A stretch of 64,000 nucleotides of DNA from CAZBWE01 sp964495465 (GCA_964495465.1 CAZBWE010000001.1:1-64000); one strand, 5' to 3'. Shown: positions 51,501 through 60,221, numbered from the stretch's first letter. Notes: generated by a model not told the origin, from the sequence alone. Numbers and translations: made by a program.

Positions 51501-51633
51501 CAGCCGGTATCTCCATCTCCGGCATCAAGTCCAATCCCAGCATCGACAAAGACACAAGCCCCAGAACCACCATTATTATAAATATCATGGCGGTAGTAAC
51601 AGGTCTGTTTACAGAAAATTGCGCAAGCTTCAT
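48535..51633 (-). CDS. RND-family efflux permease (AcrB/HAE1 type)
   Basis: Inner-membrane proton-driven pump of 1032 residues with 12 helices. The N-terminus (SVNRPVTTAMIFIIMVVLGL), the porter-domain strands (YQGAGPEEIETLITEPMED near 48), the TM4 charge site AVGLVVDNAIVIIDNINRHR near 400 with Asp-Asn in place of the Asp-Asp pair of AcrB, and the C-terminal half starting NRKTVFISCILLFVWSI near 530 are clear. MVGIVVNDGIVLISFIGILR near 925 is the TM10 counterpart. It probably exports drugs or hydrophobic compounds rather than metal ions, since no His/Met-rich metal sites are seen; this is inference. The adaptor gene is 47 bases upstream and the PII-like gene two bases downstream. Confidence 0.94.
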   Translation of the reverse strand: MKLAQFSVNRPVTTAMIFIIMVVLGLVSLSMLGLDLMPEMEIPAVSVLTAYQGAGPEEIETLITEPMEDTLSTISGVDEVISISKEGISSVTLRFDWGEKIDESINDVREKIDLIRDILPDDADNPVIFKFDIAMIPIAIIAITADDSYPDLEKIVDDEIIDPLKRVEGVASVTPRGGLERQIRVDIDRDKLAALNLSAAQVNSALAAQNISTPGGNIKTGYKDYLLRTPEEFSSPQEVAEVVIARRNDIPIKLKDVADVRDFFKERTYEVRMNGKKAMAIFVQKQSGENTVAVARAVREKLEEIKKNLPPDVELKMVMDNSEFILASVGNLRNTVLWAAFFVFIVLLFFLRDLRASIIVALAIPTSLIITFLLMYLADYTINETSLASLAIAVGLVVDNAIVIIDNINRHRTKGQRPKEGAILGANEVGVAVIASTLTTISIFAPIIFVGGIAAIIFGQFAAIVVMALVASLFTALMLVPMACSKILIVRDANSPKSILDSFYNLGEKVLNKTEDLYVKFLNWSLNNRKTVFISCILLFVWSIGLVGFIGTEFFPEQDQNRLVANYELPIGTRYERTGAVAYQLQKIAEDSVPERRDSFIRWGVYGGAGGGQFATEEESYKGIMFISLKPKTQRDVSPNDLIKRLRKITSDIPGVTIRYSAEDPLEAMMFGSGGGLSVELYGHDMDLARQYADSVKTAMESIDGVQDVEISRKEEKPEVKVIVDREKASMLGLDVKTIGKTIETFFAGSTATRYREGGDEYDIEVRLQEKDRDRIEDLRDVFISLPTGAQVSLANIATIEQGVGPTKIERKDQARYITVSGEIIGRDLGSVVKDVRKVLDSIPAPPGFSYKFAGAEKERTEAFQLLVIAVGLGMGLVYMVMASQFESLRDPFIIFLSIPFGIVGAIVALALTGQAMSVVSFLALIMMVGIVVNDGIVLISFIGILRRRGLSVYSAIMEGGRSRMRPVICTTVTTILAMIPLALSRGEGSEIWVPFAITVIGGLLVGTIITLVLMPTLYSVFEGFKSTDARG

Positions 51634-51680
51634 TCTATCGTTTACCTTCTTTAGTTTTTACCCCGTTAGATAAATTATTA

Positions 51681-52832
51681 CTAACGGGGCGAACCAACAC
51701 CGATTTCTTCCAACTTCACAACCTCGACTTTAATCCCGTCGATGAGATAATTCATCCCGTTAACTACAAGTTTTTCTCCCTGTTTTAAGCCATCAGCTAT
51801 CTCATATACGTCTGCCTGTTTTATTCCAAGTTTGACAAAACGCTTACGGGCGATTCCATCCTCCACGACGTAAACATAAGGTTCGTCTATTCTGCCGCCA
51901 AGAACAACATCCCGAGGAATAATAACCACATCATCTTTACGCTGTACGACCAAGGTAACCCTGGCAAACATACCGGGTTTCAGCAGCAATTCGTCATTGT
52001 TCATACGAATCTCAACCTGTATTGTGTGCGTCTGCTCATCAAGAGCAGGATAGACTGAGTACACTTCAGCATCGAAGACCCTGTCTCCAAACGCATCAAC
52101 CTTGATTCTCGCAGGCGTTCCAACGTCAATTTCCTCCCCATATCTTTCTGCAACAGCAACAATCGCCTTGACAGTTTTCATATCGGCTATCGTAACAATC
52201 CTTTCTCCGGCGTTAATCAGATTACCCTGGTCGATATGCTTTGCTGTAACGATGCCATCAATGGGAGCAACAATGGTTGATTCCCGCAGATTTATTTTAG
52301 CAAGCTCCAGATTCGCCCTGGACAGATTAAGCCTTGCTGCTGCCAGCTCTGCAGTGGTTACAGCCTTGTCTTTACTCTGCTCCGTAGCTGAGCCGCCTTC
52401 AAATAACCTAATCATACGCTTTTTTTCGCGCTCTGCATCGGCTAACTCAACCTCTCTGGCCTGTAAATCCGCCTTCGCCGCTTCCACTTGAGCCAGATAA
52501 GTATCATGGTCGATAACAGCAATCTGCCGGCCTTTTGTGACGGCCAGTCCTTCTTCAACAGCAACTGTATCACCACTATCCAGAATAACCTGTAAAGATT
52601 CAATTCTTCCAGGCACCTTCGATGTAACATCCACAATTTTGTCTGCCTTTATCCAGCCGGTTACCTCTATCGTCTCTTCTATCGAGCCGGTGCTGACAAG
52701 CTCAACCTCAACCGGAACTACTTTTTCCTGCTCCGAACTTTCGCCGGATTTATAAAAATAAACAAACCAAAAAGTAACAGATATCAAGACTAACGCTGCT
52801 ATCCAATATGTAACTTTTCTACCTGCTTTCAT
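51681..52832 (-). CDS. RND periplasmic adaptor (membrane fusion protein)
   Basis: Adaptor subunit of 383 residues joining the RND pump to TolC. An N-terminal anchor helix (VTYWIAALVLISVTFWFVYF) is followed by a lipoyl-like half-motif (VTSKVPGRIESLQVILDSGD), a helical hairpin rich in Ala, Glu and Leu (about 125-180) with ARLNLSRANLELAKINL, the second lipoyl part TIVAPIDGIVTAKHIDQGNL, and beta-barrel and membrane-proximal domains. The start overlaps the end of the tolC-like gene by 14 bases. The N-terminus lacks a lipobox, so it is membrane-anchored by the helix. Confidence 0.92.
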   Translation of the reverse strand: MKAGRKVTYWIAALVLISVTFWFVYFYKSGESSEQEKVVPVEVELVSTGSIEETIEVTGWIKADKIVDVTSKVPGRIESLQVILDSGDTVAVEEGLAVTKGRQIAVIDHDTYLAQVEAAKADLQAREVELADAEREKKRMIRLFEGGSATEQSKDKAVTTAELAAARLNLSRANLELAKINLRESTIVAPIDGIVTAKHIDQGNLINAGERIVTIADMKTVKAIVAVAERYGEEIDVGTPARIKVDAFGDRVFDAEVYSVYPALDEQTHTIQVEIRMNNDELLLKPGMFARVTLVVQRKDDVVIIPRDVVLGGRIDEPYVYVVEDGIARKRFVKLGIKQADVYEIADGLKQGEKLVVNGMNYLIDGIKVEVVKLEEIGVGSPR

Positions 52833-54351
52833 TTTGGTCTATCTCACTTTCGTTTATAAAAGTTGCTGAAGCTGTTTCTTTCGCAGTTTCTGACTTATTA
52901 TTCTCAATTTTGCCGTCGGAGACATCTGCTTCAAATGAAGTCAGCGTTCCCATTGCTTTGTGCAAATCCAACTTGGCAACGATGTGCGAATATATGGCCT
53001 GGTAATAGTTCGCACTGGCAGTCGTCAAGGCGGCCTGAGCATCTATCATCTCAACCTGAGTGTTTGTACCCTCTCTGTAACCTACTTCGGCAAGCCGCAA
53101 TCCTTCTTCAGCCCTGGCAAGATTTAATCGCTGTGATTCGACAAACTCCCTGGCATCCTGAATACTCAATAAGGCACTGGTCAATTCAAATAAGGCGGTC
53201 TCTTCAGTATCAATCAAATCTATTTGCGCCTGCCTGACTCGTGCTTTCTGCTGAATAACCTCACCCTCGCGAGACAGCCCGTCAAATATAGGCATTGAGG
53301 CCATAACACCAACCTGCCACATATGCCCCCATTCAATCTCCATAGAGCTATGCGGGTCAGGTCTTGACCATATATTGTCATAGTATCCACTGACGGTCGG
53401 CCAATATCGACTTTGGGCAATTTTAAGCATCTGTTTCTGATACTTTATATCAAACTCACGGCTAAACAAATCAGGCCGATTGCGAAAAGCAGCCTTAACA
53501 GACTCATCCATCGTCATCTTAGAGGGAAGATAAACCAGCTCATCCGAGAGAACGAACTCACTATCCTGAGAAACACCCATTACCTTAATCAACTGTGCCT
53601 TTGCCAGATTTATGGCATTTTTGTTCTGTATGAACTCTGCCTGGAAGTTCGAAAGCTCCACTTCAGCTCGCAGAACATCGAAATCAGAAGCTACTCCCCC
53701 CTGCCGTTTCTGTTTTACATCATCAAGATGCGCCTTGGCAGAACGGACGGCATCAGCGCTAATCTGAAGCAGATGCTGGTTAAGCAGAACATCATAATAA
53801 GAATGAGATGCGGAATAAATTACATCCTGCACCGCCGCCCGAACAGTCTGGTCAGCAAGCAAAGAAAACAATTTGCCAGCCTTTATCGTAGCCGGTATCG
53901 AACCACCGGCAAAGAATGGTTGTGTGACCCGCAGATTAGTGGAATACGTGTGTATGTCGCCCATCGTAATTTTCTCGCCGAAATCGGGAATACTTATGGA
54001 TGAAACCTCGTCAATCTCCTGCCATTCTCCGGTAAGGTCCACTTTTGGTAAAATTGCCGAGTATGATTTGTATCGTTCTCCACGGGCAATTTCCTTCTCC
54101 TGAATGGTCTGCTGCAAAACCTTGTTATTGACCAAAGCCAGCTTTAAGCAGTCCTCTATACCTAAATCGCCACTTACATATATCTGAGAACGTTGCTGAT
54201 TCTCTTTACGGTTTTTCCACTGTCGATATGCAGCATCCCTGGACAAACCAACATCCTGATAAAGTCGCTCACTGCTGCCGCAGCCGGCCTGCAACAATGC
54301 TGCAATCACAGCCCAGCCAAAACAAATAACTTTTTTCTTCATCAAAGTCAT
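52819..54351 (-). CDS. TolC-family outer-membrane efflux lipoprotein
   Basis: Outer-membrane channel protein of 510 residues with two TolC repeats. A lipobox is visible at ALLQAGC (about residue 23), so it is a lipoprotein like OprM. Coiled-coil helices include ALVNNKVLQQTIQEKEIARG and a second repeat with SLLSIQDAREFVESQ-like text. The C-terminal 45 residues, after the helical core, are polar. The start could be at 54351 or at the Met three codons later; neither has a strong ribosome-binding site. It is the first structural gene of the pump operon, 71 bases after the tetR-like gene on the same strand, and overlaps the adaptor gene by 14 bases. Confidence 0.9.
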   Translation of the reverse strand: MTLMKKKVICFGWAVIAALLQAGCGSSERLYQDVGLSRDAAYRQWKNRKENQQRSQIYVSGDLGIEDCLKLALVNNKVLQQTIQEKEIARGERYKSYSAILPKVDLTGEWQEIDEVSSISIPDFGEKITMGDIHTYSTNLRVTQPFFAGGSIPATIKAGKLFSLLADQTVRAAVQDVIYSASHSYYDVLLNQHLLQISADAVRSAKAHLDDVKQKRQGGVASDFDVLRAEVELSNFQAEFIQNKNAINLAKAQLIKVMGVSQDSEFVLSDELVYLPSKMTMDESVKAAFRNRPDLFSREFDIKYQKQMLKIAQSRYWPTVSGYYDNIWSRPDPHSSMEIEWGHMWQVGVMASMPIFDGLSREGEVIQQKARVRQAQIDLIDTEETALFELTSALLSIQDAREFVESQRLNLARAEEGLRLAEVGYREGTNTQVEMIDAQAALTTASANYYQAIYSHIVAKLDLHKAMGTLTSFEADVSDGKIENNKSETAKETASATFINESEIDQNESR

Positions 54352-54422
54352 ACCCGGTACACGTTAATACACACAAGCTATAAGGACACAATTAACCATT
54401 TTAATCATCTGCTTTAACACTG

Positions 54423-55088
54423 TCATTTTTCCTCGGCATAAGTCCGAATCCCGGCAGCAGAGAATTTGACAATGTGATTAACTGCTTCATCAAGGCCAAA
54501 TCCCGGCAATTGTATAGGGTAACTCTGGTCAAACAAAGTTTGCACACGGATTAGATGCACTAACTGGCCGATGATAGAAAACAAAAGGAAAGGAACTTTT
54601 GATTTGTCTAAACCTGGAAAGATTTTCGCCAAAGAATTCTGCATAGCATTGAAAGTAGGTATAATTACTTCTTCAAGAAACATATTTTTAGGCAGGTGCG
54701 GTTCTACCATTTCATAGTCCATAAGCTTGATGAGCTGATAGGCCTTTCTTTTATCCTTAATCGGTTCGATAAAAGCCGTAGCGAAAGACCTTATCAAATC
54801 CTCCAAATAAGTTTCTTTAGCATTTTCCAACGTCATCCTTTCGATACTGCTCATGATTCTTTCTCGCGTACTTAGCAGATGGTGTCTCCAAACTTCGATA
54901 TATAGTTTATCTTTACCGCCGAAATAGTAATTCACCGCTGCAAGGTTGCAGCCTGCTTCCGCAGCAATTTTGCGGACACTTGTGTCATTAAAACCATGTT
55001 CGCAGAAAAGCTCTTCTGCTGCGTCAAGCAGCCGCTTTTGAACCGGCCTATCTAAACAAAGGGCTGGATTATTACTTGAAAGTTCCAT
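54423..55088 (-). CDS. TetR-family transcriptional repressor
   Basis: Repressor of about 221 residues. The N-terminal helix-turn-helix reads RLLDAAEELFCEHGFNDTSVRKIAAEAGCNLAAVNYYFGGKDKLY (in pieces), a close fit to TetR. The remaining helical domain binds an inducer that cannot be predicted; its YAF-type beginning (a PF09209 or CerR/YbiH-like group) is possible. The ATG at 55088 is chosen because AGGGG lies eight bases upstream and because the palindromic operator and promoter (55121-55148) would otherwise lie inside the coding region. The gene heads the tolC-adaptor-RND-PII-like operon and very probably controls it and itself. Confidence 0.9.
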   Translation of the reverse strand: MELSSNNPALCLDRPVQKRLLDAAEELFCEHGFNDTSVRKIAAEAGCNLAAVNYYFGGKDKLYIEVWRHHLLSTRERIMSSIERMTLENAKETYLEDLIRSFATAFIEPIKDKRKAYQLIKLMDYEMVEPHLPKNMFLEEVIIPTFNAMQNSLAKIFPGLDKSKVPFLLFSIIGQLVHLIRVQTLFDQSYPIQLPGFGLDEAVNHIVKFSAAGIRTYAEEK

Positions 55089-55120
55089 ATTTAGACCCCT
55101 AAACAGTCGTTTCATACTAT

Positions 55121-55148
55121 AGTTTAAAACACTTGTTTGAAAAGTCAA
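55121..55148 (-). promoter_or_regulatory. tetR promoter with embedded palindromic operator
   Basis: On the minus strand, TTGACT (55143-55148) and TAAACT (55121-55126) are 16 bases apart. Between and across them lies a 20-bp imperfect palindrome TTTAAAACA-CT-TGTTTGAAA (55123-55142; eight of nine pairs match). A repressor bound here would block RNA polymerase. The tetR start at 55088 is 32 bases downstream of the -10 box. Confidence 0.7.
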
Positions 55149-55563
55149 GTCTTTTTCTAATTTTTTTAAAATTAAAGTGTATTCATAGCATAACCGTCTG
55201 ATATAAATAAACTTATGCACTTTCCGCCTCATAAAAACGGTTAAAACTGTAAGTAAATATCAAAAACCGTATAAAACATAATAAAGATATATAGATAATT
55301 CTATTCAAACTGCTTATAGAAAATAGGAGTAAAGAATCTCAACGAAACTATATCATTTCAGTTAACCCCCGGCTCTTAAAAAAGCCTTAAGATTTTATCA
55401 CTTGGCCTCATCAGTTCACTTATAGGACGAACAAGTAATTGCCTCCTATAATATTACCTCCTGCCCTGCTCTTACAGCAATTATCAACTATAAGCCCAGT
55501 TTATTAATGGCGATACGATATAATCTCGATAATCTAACAGACATAAAAGAAACCATAATCTAC

Positions 55564-55771
55564 TTGACAAAAGCAGATAAATAAGGTAAATTATTAAAAA
55601 AGGAGAGCGGTGTGAAACACACTATGGGTTGGGTAAAATCCCTTGTTTTGAGGGCCTCGAAGAGGAGAGTGTTATAAACAGTGCAATCCTTAAGGGATTT
55701 ATTTATACATTCTTGTCTTCGTCCATAAGTTCTTTCCTCAACCGCTCCAGTTAACAAGCATTCTATTATTT
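55564..55771 (+). promoter_or_regulatory. promoter and structured 5' leader of the beta-helix gene
   Basis: TTGACA (55564-55569), 17 bases, then TAAATT (55587-55592) form a promoter. The leader to the ATG at 55772 is about 170 bases. It can fold: GTGTG/CACAC (55610-55614 with 55618-55622), a nine-base pairing of AAATCCCTT (55636-55644) with AAGGGATTT (55692-55700), and a CCTC-GAA-GAGG hairpin between them. The region 55149-55563 upstream holds no gene. No Shine-Dalgarno sequence is evident before the ATG. Confidence 0.55.
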
Positions 55772-58700
55772 ATGCAAGAATACATTTGTAAAAAGAGAAC
55801 CGTAACAAGCAGGAAAAGAAATACAAGTTTTTGGCCTGTAATATTAATTTTGTTATCAATCATGGTAGGGACGTGTTTTTCGGGGCAAATTTTCGTCGAT
55901 GCGAATGCTACCGGGAACAATGATGGTTCAAGCTGGACCAACGCCTACAATAGTTTAAAGGATGCCCTGACTGCCGCCTCAAGTGGCGATGAAGTCCTGG
56001 TAGCCAAAGGCACTTACAAACCTGACCAAGGCAAGTCGATTACACCCGGTGACCGCGGGGCGACATTTCAACTGATTAACGGAGTAACAATTAAAGGTGG
56101 CTACGCCAGCTCCGGTGAATCAAATTCCAATGCTCGGGACATCAATAACAACAAGACCATCCTGAGCGGCGACCTGAGCGGCGACGATGACCCTAACTAC
56201 ACCAAAAACAACGATAACAGCTACAATGTGGTAACAGGTATGGGGACGGATAGGACTGCTGTGCTGGATGGCTTTACCATTTCCGGCGGTAAAGCCAGCA
56301 GTAACGGCGGCGGAGTTTATAATTACAGAGGCAGCCCAACATTGATGAATTGCGTGCTTACAGGTAATTCAGCAAACGGTAACGGCGGTGGTATGTATAA
56401 CGACCAGAGCAATCCGACGCTGGTAAACTGCATGTTCATAAAAAACTCGGCAGGCGGAGCAGGCGGTGGAATATACAATTCCACCAGCAGCCCAATACTT
56501 ACAAACTGCTCATTCAGCGAGAACTCTTCCCTGAACGGGGGCGGGATATACTGCAAGTACGATAGCAACCCGACACTGACAAACTGCACGTTTATTAACA
56601 ATTCGGCACGTTATAGTGGAGGGATGGCCAATTACTTAAACAGCAATTCAGTGCTGAAAAGCTGTATATTCAGCAATAACTCAGCAGATAACGGCGGCGG
56701 AATGCGCAACTATAACAGCAATCCAACACTTATCAACTGCACATTCAGTAAAAACACGGCCAAAAACGACGGCGGCGGGATTAACAACCACAGCAGCAAA
56801 CCGACACTGACAAACTGTATGTTCATAGAGAACTCCGCAGAAGGATGGGGAGGCGGTATAAGAAATTATGAGAGCAGCACAAAACTGACCTGCTGCACCT
56901 CTATCGGTAATTCGGCAGGCTTAGGCGGTGGTGGTATATATAATCGCGAAAACAGTAATGCAGAACTAACCAACTGCCTTCTATGGTCAAATAAAGATGG
57001 CAGCAGCAATATTGAATCCGCACAGATTGATACGTCCGGTAGCACACCGGCTATCAACTACTGCTGCATTCAGGGCTGGACAGACACTTTAGGTGGAACC
57101 GGCAACATTAATAAAGACCCGCTGTTTGTGGACATAACCAAAGGCGATTACCATTTGCAGCCAACATCGCCCTGTGTTAATGCAGGTGATGCAAAATATG
57201 CGGCTGCGGCCGATGAAACAGACATTGATGGTGAACCAAGGGTGATTAAGAACAGAGTTGACATCGGGGCCGACGAATATAATAACCAACGCCTGGTGCC
57301 ATCAATATATCCTACTATACAAGCAGCTATAGATGTTGCATACCCCGGCGATGCCGTTGTTATCAGCCCGGGCGCTTACACAGGAGCTGGCAACCAGGAA
57401 ATTGACTTTAAGGGTAAGGCCATTTCTGTAGAAAGCACTAATCCAACACACCACCACGTTGTTGTTTCAACAATTATCAATTGTGAAAACGAAGGTCGGG
57501 CATTCTACATTCACAGCGGTGAAGATGCAAACTCAATTGTAAATGGTCTGTCTATTGTAAACGGCAACGCAACAAATGGCGGCGCTGTATATTGCAAAGA
57601 CAGCAACCCGACGTTGAAAAACTGTATATTCACCCACAACACAGCTCAATACAACGGTGGCGCAATGCACAACGAAAACAGCAACCCAACCCTGACAAAT
57701 TGCACGTTTAGCGAGAATACCTGCGAACATGGCGGCGGTGGGATACATAACAACAACAGCAATCCAACAATAATCAATTGTCCATTTAAAAACAACTGGG
57801 CCAAATACGGCGGGGGCATGCACAATCGTGACGACAGCAATCCGATACTCAAACACTGTATGTTCAGCAGAAACTCATCAACAGAAAGCGGGGCCGGGAT
57901 AAACAACCAAAACAGCAATCCCACGTTAATTAACTGTATATTCAGCAACAACTCGACTGACGGCAGCGGAGGCGGTATGTTCAACCAGAGCGGCAACGCA
58001 AATCTAGCAAGCTGCAAATTCACCAATAACACAGCCAATGATAACGGCGGCGGAATTTACAACTTATACTGCGAAGCAATACTAACAGACTGCAAATTCG
58101 ACGGCAACCGAGGTGAAAACCACGGTGGCGGACTGTTCAACAGCAGCAGCTCAACTTTGGTAAACTGCATATTCAACAATAACTCAGCCGGAAGCGATGG
58201 CGGCGGGATGTTCAATCGTGAAGGCAACCCGATATTGACAAACTGCATATTTAGTGGAAACCTGAGTAATAACAACGGTGGAGCGATGTTCAATAATAAC
58301 AGTCCCAACATTACGAATTGCACATTTGGCGATAACTTTGCAAAGTCAGGCGGCGGGATTTACAACGACAACTCCAGATTCAATTGCAAACCGACATTCA
58401 CAAATTGCATCTTTTGGGACAACAAAAACTACAGTAAGGATGCCAATTCCACACAAATCTGTGGTGGTTTGCCTACTGTCAGTTACAGCTGTATCCAGAA
58501 CTCTGGCCCGAACGTATATCCGGGGACCGGCAATATTAATGAGAATCCCTGCTTTACTAAACCGGGCTATTGGACTGACCCCAACGACCCAAATGCACAA
58601 ACCGCATCGGATGACCCAAATGCCGTCTGGGTTGAGGGCGATTACCACCTGCTGTCACATTCACCCTGCATTGACGCAGGGGACCCGAATTCTGATTATT

Positions 58701-58873
58701 CGCTGGAACCAGAGCCGAACGGCGGAAGAATCAATATAGGCACATATGGAAACACGCGTGAAGCAACATCCAAAAGCGGGACAGCTATCCTGTTTCGAGA
58801 TATACACAATCCATTTATACTCAACGTATCAGATGAACCTCGCCAAATGTTCAGGAACTTTAAACAACCGTAG
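55772..58873 (+). CDS. large secreted Pmp-like right-handed beta-helix repeat protein
   Basis: Surface protein of 1033 residues. The basic start and hydrophobic segment (FWPVILILLSIMVGTCFSG) look like a signal peptide. Residues about 170-430 and 590-860 consist of roughly 18 repeats of about 26 residues, each with a GGG(I/M)-x-N turn, an S-N-P-T-L-x-N-C strand and an F-x-x-N-S-A segment. These match the Chlamydia polymorphic-membrane-protein/parallel beta-helix repeats. Between the blocks is a NosD-like stretch (YPTIQAAIDVAYPGDAVVIS). The C-terminus has a choice-of-anchor-like GGRINIGTYGNTREATSKS, but no PEP-CTERM or porin domain. Cys is conserved in most repeats. The protein may be a surface adhesin or carbohydrate-active beta-helix; no enzyme site is visible. 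Confidence 0.8.
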   Translation: MQEYICKKRTVTSRKRNTSFWPVILILLSIMVGTCFSGQIFVDANATGNNDGSSWTNAYNSLKDALTAASSGDEVLVAKGTYKPDQGKSITPGDRGATFQLINGVTIKGGYASSGESNSNARDINNNKTILSGDLSGDDDPNYTKNNDNSYNVVTGMGTDRTAVLDGFTISGGKASSNGGGVYNYRGSPTLMNCVLTGNSANGNGGGMYNDQSNPTLVNCMFIKNSAGGAGGGIYNSTSSPILTNCSFSENSSLNGGGIYCKYDSNPTLTNCTFINNSARYSGGMANYLNSNSVLKSCIFSNNSADNGGGMRNYNSNPTLINCTFSKNTAKNDGGGINNHSSKPTLTNCMFIENSAEGWGGGIRNYESSTKLTCCTSIGNSAGLGGGGIYNRENSNAELTNCLLWSNKDGSSNIESAQIDTSGSTPAINYCCIQGWTDTLGGTGNINKDPLFVDITKGDYHLQPTSPCVNAGDAKYAAAADETDIDGEPRVIKNRVDIGADEYNNQRLVPSIYPTIQAAIDVAYPGDAVVISPGAYTGAGNQEIDFKGKAISVESTNPTHHHVVVSTIINCENEGRAFYIHSGEDANSIVNGLSIVNGNATNGGAVYCKDSNPTLKNCIFTHNTAQYNGGAMHNENSNPTLTNCTFSENTCEHGGGGIHNNNSNPTIINCPFKNNWAKYGGGMHNRDDSNPILKHCMFSRNSSTESGAGINNQNSNPTLINCIFSNNSTDGSGGGMFNQSGNANLASCKFTNNTANDNGGGIYNLYCEAILTDCKFDGNRGENHGGGLFNSSSSTLVNCIFNNNSAGSDGGGMFNREGNPILTNCIFSGNLSNNNGGAMFNNNSPNITNCTFGDNFAKSGGGIYNDNSRFNCKPTFTNCIFWDNKNYSKDANSTQICGGLPTVSYSCIQNSGPNVYPGTGNINENPCFTKPGYWTDPNDPNAQTASDDPNAVWVEGDYHLLSHSPCIDAGDPNSDYSLEPEPNGGRINIGTYGNTREATSKSGTAILFRDIHNPFILNVSDEPRQMFRNFKQP

Positions 58874-59160
58874 AAGAAAGTTGCCAATACTGTCGAATCA
58901 AAATCTCCGGCATACAACTAACTTGGACATAAAGACTTAATAGTATTTTAAACACCTTTCTTACCGGCCACATCTCATTACATCGCAAAGCATTTGTATA
59001 TTCTCTTAAACCGGCTTGATAGAACCGCCTTAAAATGGCGGAGAATTGACCAACAGGTTCCCAAAACCGCCCAAAAACCGATAAAAAAGTTACAATCGAT
59101 ACAACCGGAGGATGGAAACAAATAAACGAAGTAATCAGGAAGCAATTTAAACTTTTTTTG
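58874..59160. other. spacer upstream of the first PEP-CTERM leader
   Basis: No gene. Part of it resembles, with many changes, the stretch 60470-60577 before the second PEP-CTERM leader (both contain ACCGATAAAA and CGGAGGAT followed by A-rich sequence). This fits an old duplication that includes DNA upstream of the promoter. Confidence 0.45.
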
Positions 59161-59353
59161 TTGACTTTATTGCAAGGTCTGATATAATCGCAACATATAA
59201 GGATGGGTGAGTCTGAAGGGCCACACGGAAGTACCACACGTCTTTCTACTCGATGAGAAAAACGCAGAGTATATGTGCGGATAAACCTCTATTAGGAGAG
59301 CTATTCGCACAAAAATGGAAGATTTAAAGGTTTAAATTTGGAGGAACCGAGAG
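59161..59353 (+). promoter_or_regulatory. promoter and 5' leader, copy 1 (identical to 60578-60770)
   Basis: TTGACT (59161-59166), 16 bases, and a perfect TATAAT (59183-59188) give a strong promoter. The leader from about 59195 to the ATG is about 159 bases. It contains a 10-bp stem TGTGCGGATA/TATTCGCACA (59274-59283 with 59302-59311, one G-U) topped by CTCT/AGAG (59287-59290 with 59297-59300), and a GGAGG ribosome-binding site at 59340-59344. The whole stretch, plus the first 16 bases of coding sequence, is identical in copy 2. Confidence 0.8.
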
Positions 59354-60178
59354 ATGAAAAAATTAATAACGATTTGCATGGTATTGGCATTGATATTAAC
59401 CATAAGCAACGTAGCCAACGCGACCTACTACGTTAAATACGATTTCGAAACGCCCTGGAGCGGCCCCTATACGCCGGGCTGGGACTGCTCAGGTTACCGT
59501 CACGGGGAAGAACCGGATACTAAAATGGAGCAGGTACAACTTACCGTCTTTGGCAGGTCCGGCTATGGTGTAAAAGTCTATGTAGACAGCGTTCCTGAAG
59601 ATTGGATGTGGTGGGGAATAGTAGAGGTAGTAGATATGTTGGAAAACAGTATGAATACTGAATACGACCCATGGGTAAGCGTATATATGTATGATGCCGG
59701 CTACACATCCGGCAAAGACGCTACCGGCCAGTTGTACCCTCTTCCAAGCCATGTAACCGGCGATGATGACTGGACAGATGTGCAATTTGGTGGAAGGACG
59801 GTTGCTGAGTCAGTTTACTACTACACTTGGGCAGATGTTCCTCATCCGGGGTGGCAAGCAACTTCGGTCTCAAGACCTGACCTCAACAATGATGACAATC
59901 CTGTATGGGTTCAACTAAAGATACAACTATCCAGCTCAGACAACAAGTTGCATTACTACATTAATGGCAGCGAAGTTGGTGTATCAGACCGCAATGACTA
60001 TCTTGACCTTGGCTCGCTTGGCTTAGGAGTTATGTTTGATAATCCACTATCAGGTTGGGGCGGAAACAAACCGTATGTCATCTTTGATGACTTTGAATTT
60101 GGCTCAACAATTCCTGAGCCAGCTACGATTTGTCTGTTAGGTCTTGGTGGATTGGCACTGCTGCGGAAGAAACGCTGA
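59354..60178 (+). CDS. PEP-CTERM secreted protein (beta-sandwich type)
   Basis: Exported protein of 274 residues. A signal peptide (MKKLITICMVLALILTISN) precedes a beta-rich domain with many Tyr and Trp residues, consistent with a LamG/concanavalin-like sandwich (LHYYINGSEVGVSDRNDYLD). The C-terminus has a PEP-CTERM sorting signal: IPEPATICLLGLGGLALLRK followed by Lys-Arg. In PEP-CTERM systems an exosortase cleaves this tail and may move the protein to the surface or exopolysaccharide matrix. No exosortase gene is in this window. The middle shows no similarity to the neighbouring PEP-CTERM protein apart from its ends. Confidence 0.85.
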   Translation: MKKLITICMVLALILTISNVANATYYVKYDFETPWSGPYTPGWDCSGYRHGEEPDTKMEQVQLTVFGRSGYGVKVYVDSVPEDWMWWGIVEVVDMLENSMNTEYDPWVSVYMYDAGYTSGKDATGQLYPLPSHVTGDDDWTDVQFGGRTVAESVYYYTWADVPHPGWQATSVSRPDLNNDDNPVWVQLKIQLSSSDNKLHYYINGSEVGVSDRNDYLDLGSLGLGVMFDNPLSGWGGNKPYVIFDDFEFGSTIPEPATICLLGLGGLALLRKKR

Positions 60179-60221
60179 TTCGTACCAAAAGTATTAGTCG
60201 ACTAATGTTTTTGAATCAATT

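Noticed and set aside
55772..58873. Repetitive DNA resembling a CRISPR or tandem-repeat array
   Set aside because: The repeats are in-frame codons of a beta-helix protein, with variable sequence and no constant repeat/spacer pattern.
58860..59237. Minus-strand open frames of similar start (58860-59237 and 60415-60654)
   Set aside because: They share a start only because both read backwards through the identical leader; the rest diverges and no gene signals are present.
59195..59353. Leader as a known cyclic-di-GMP riboswitch or hammerhead ribozyme
   Set aside because: The conserved core sequences of those classes do not match; only generic stems are visible.
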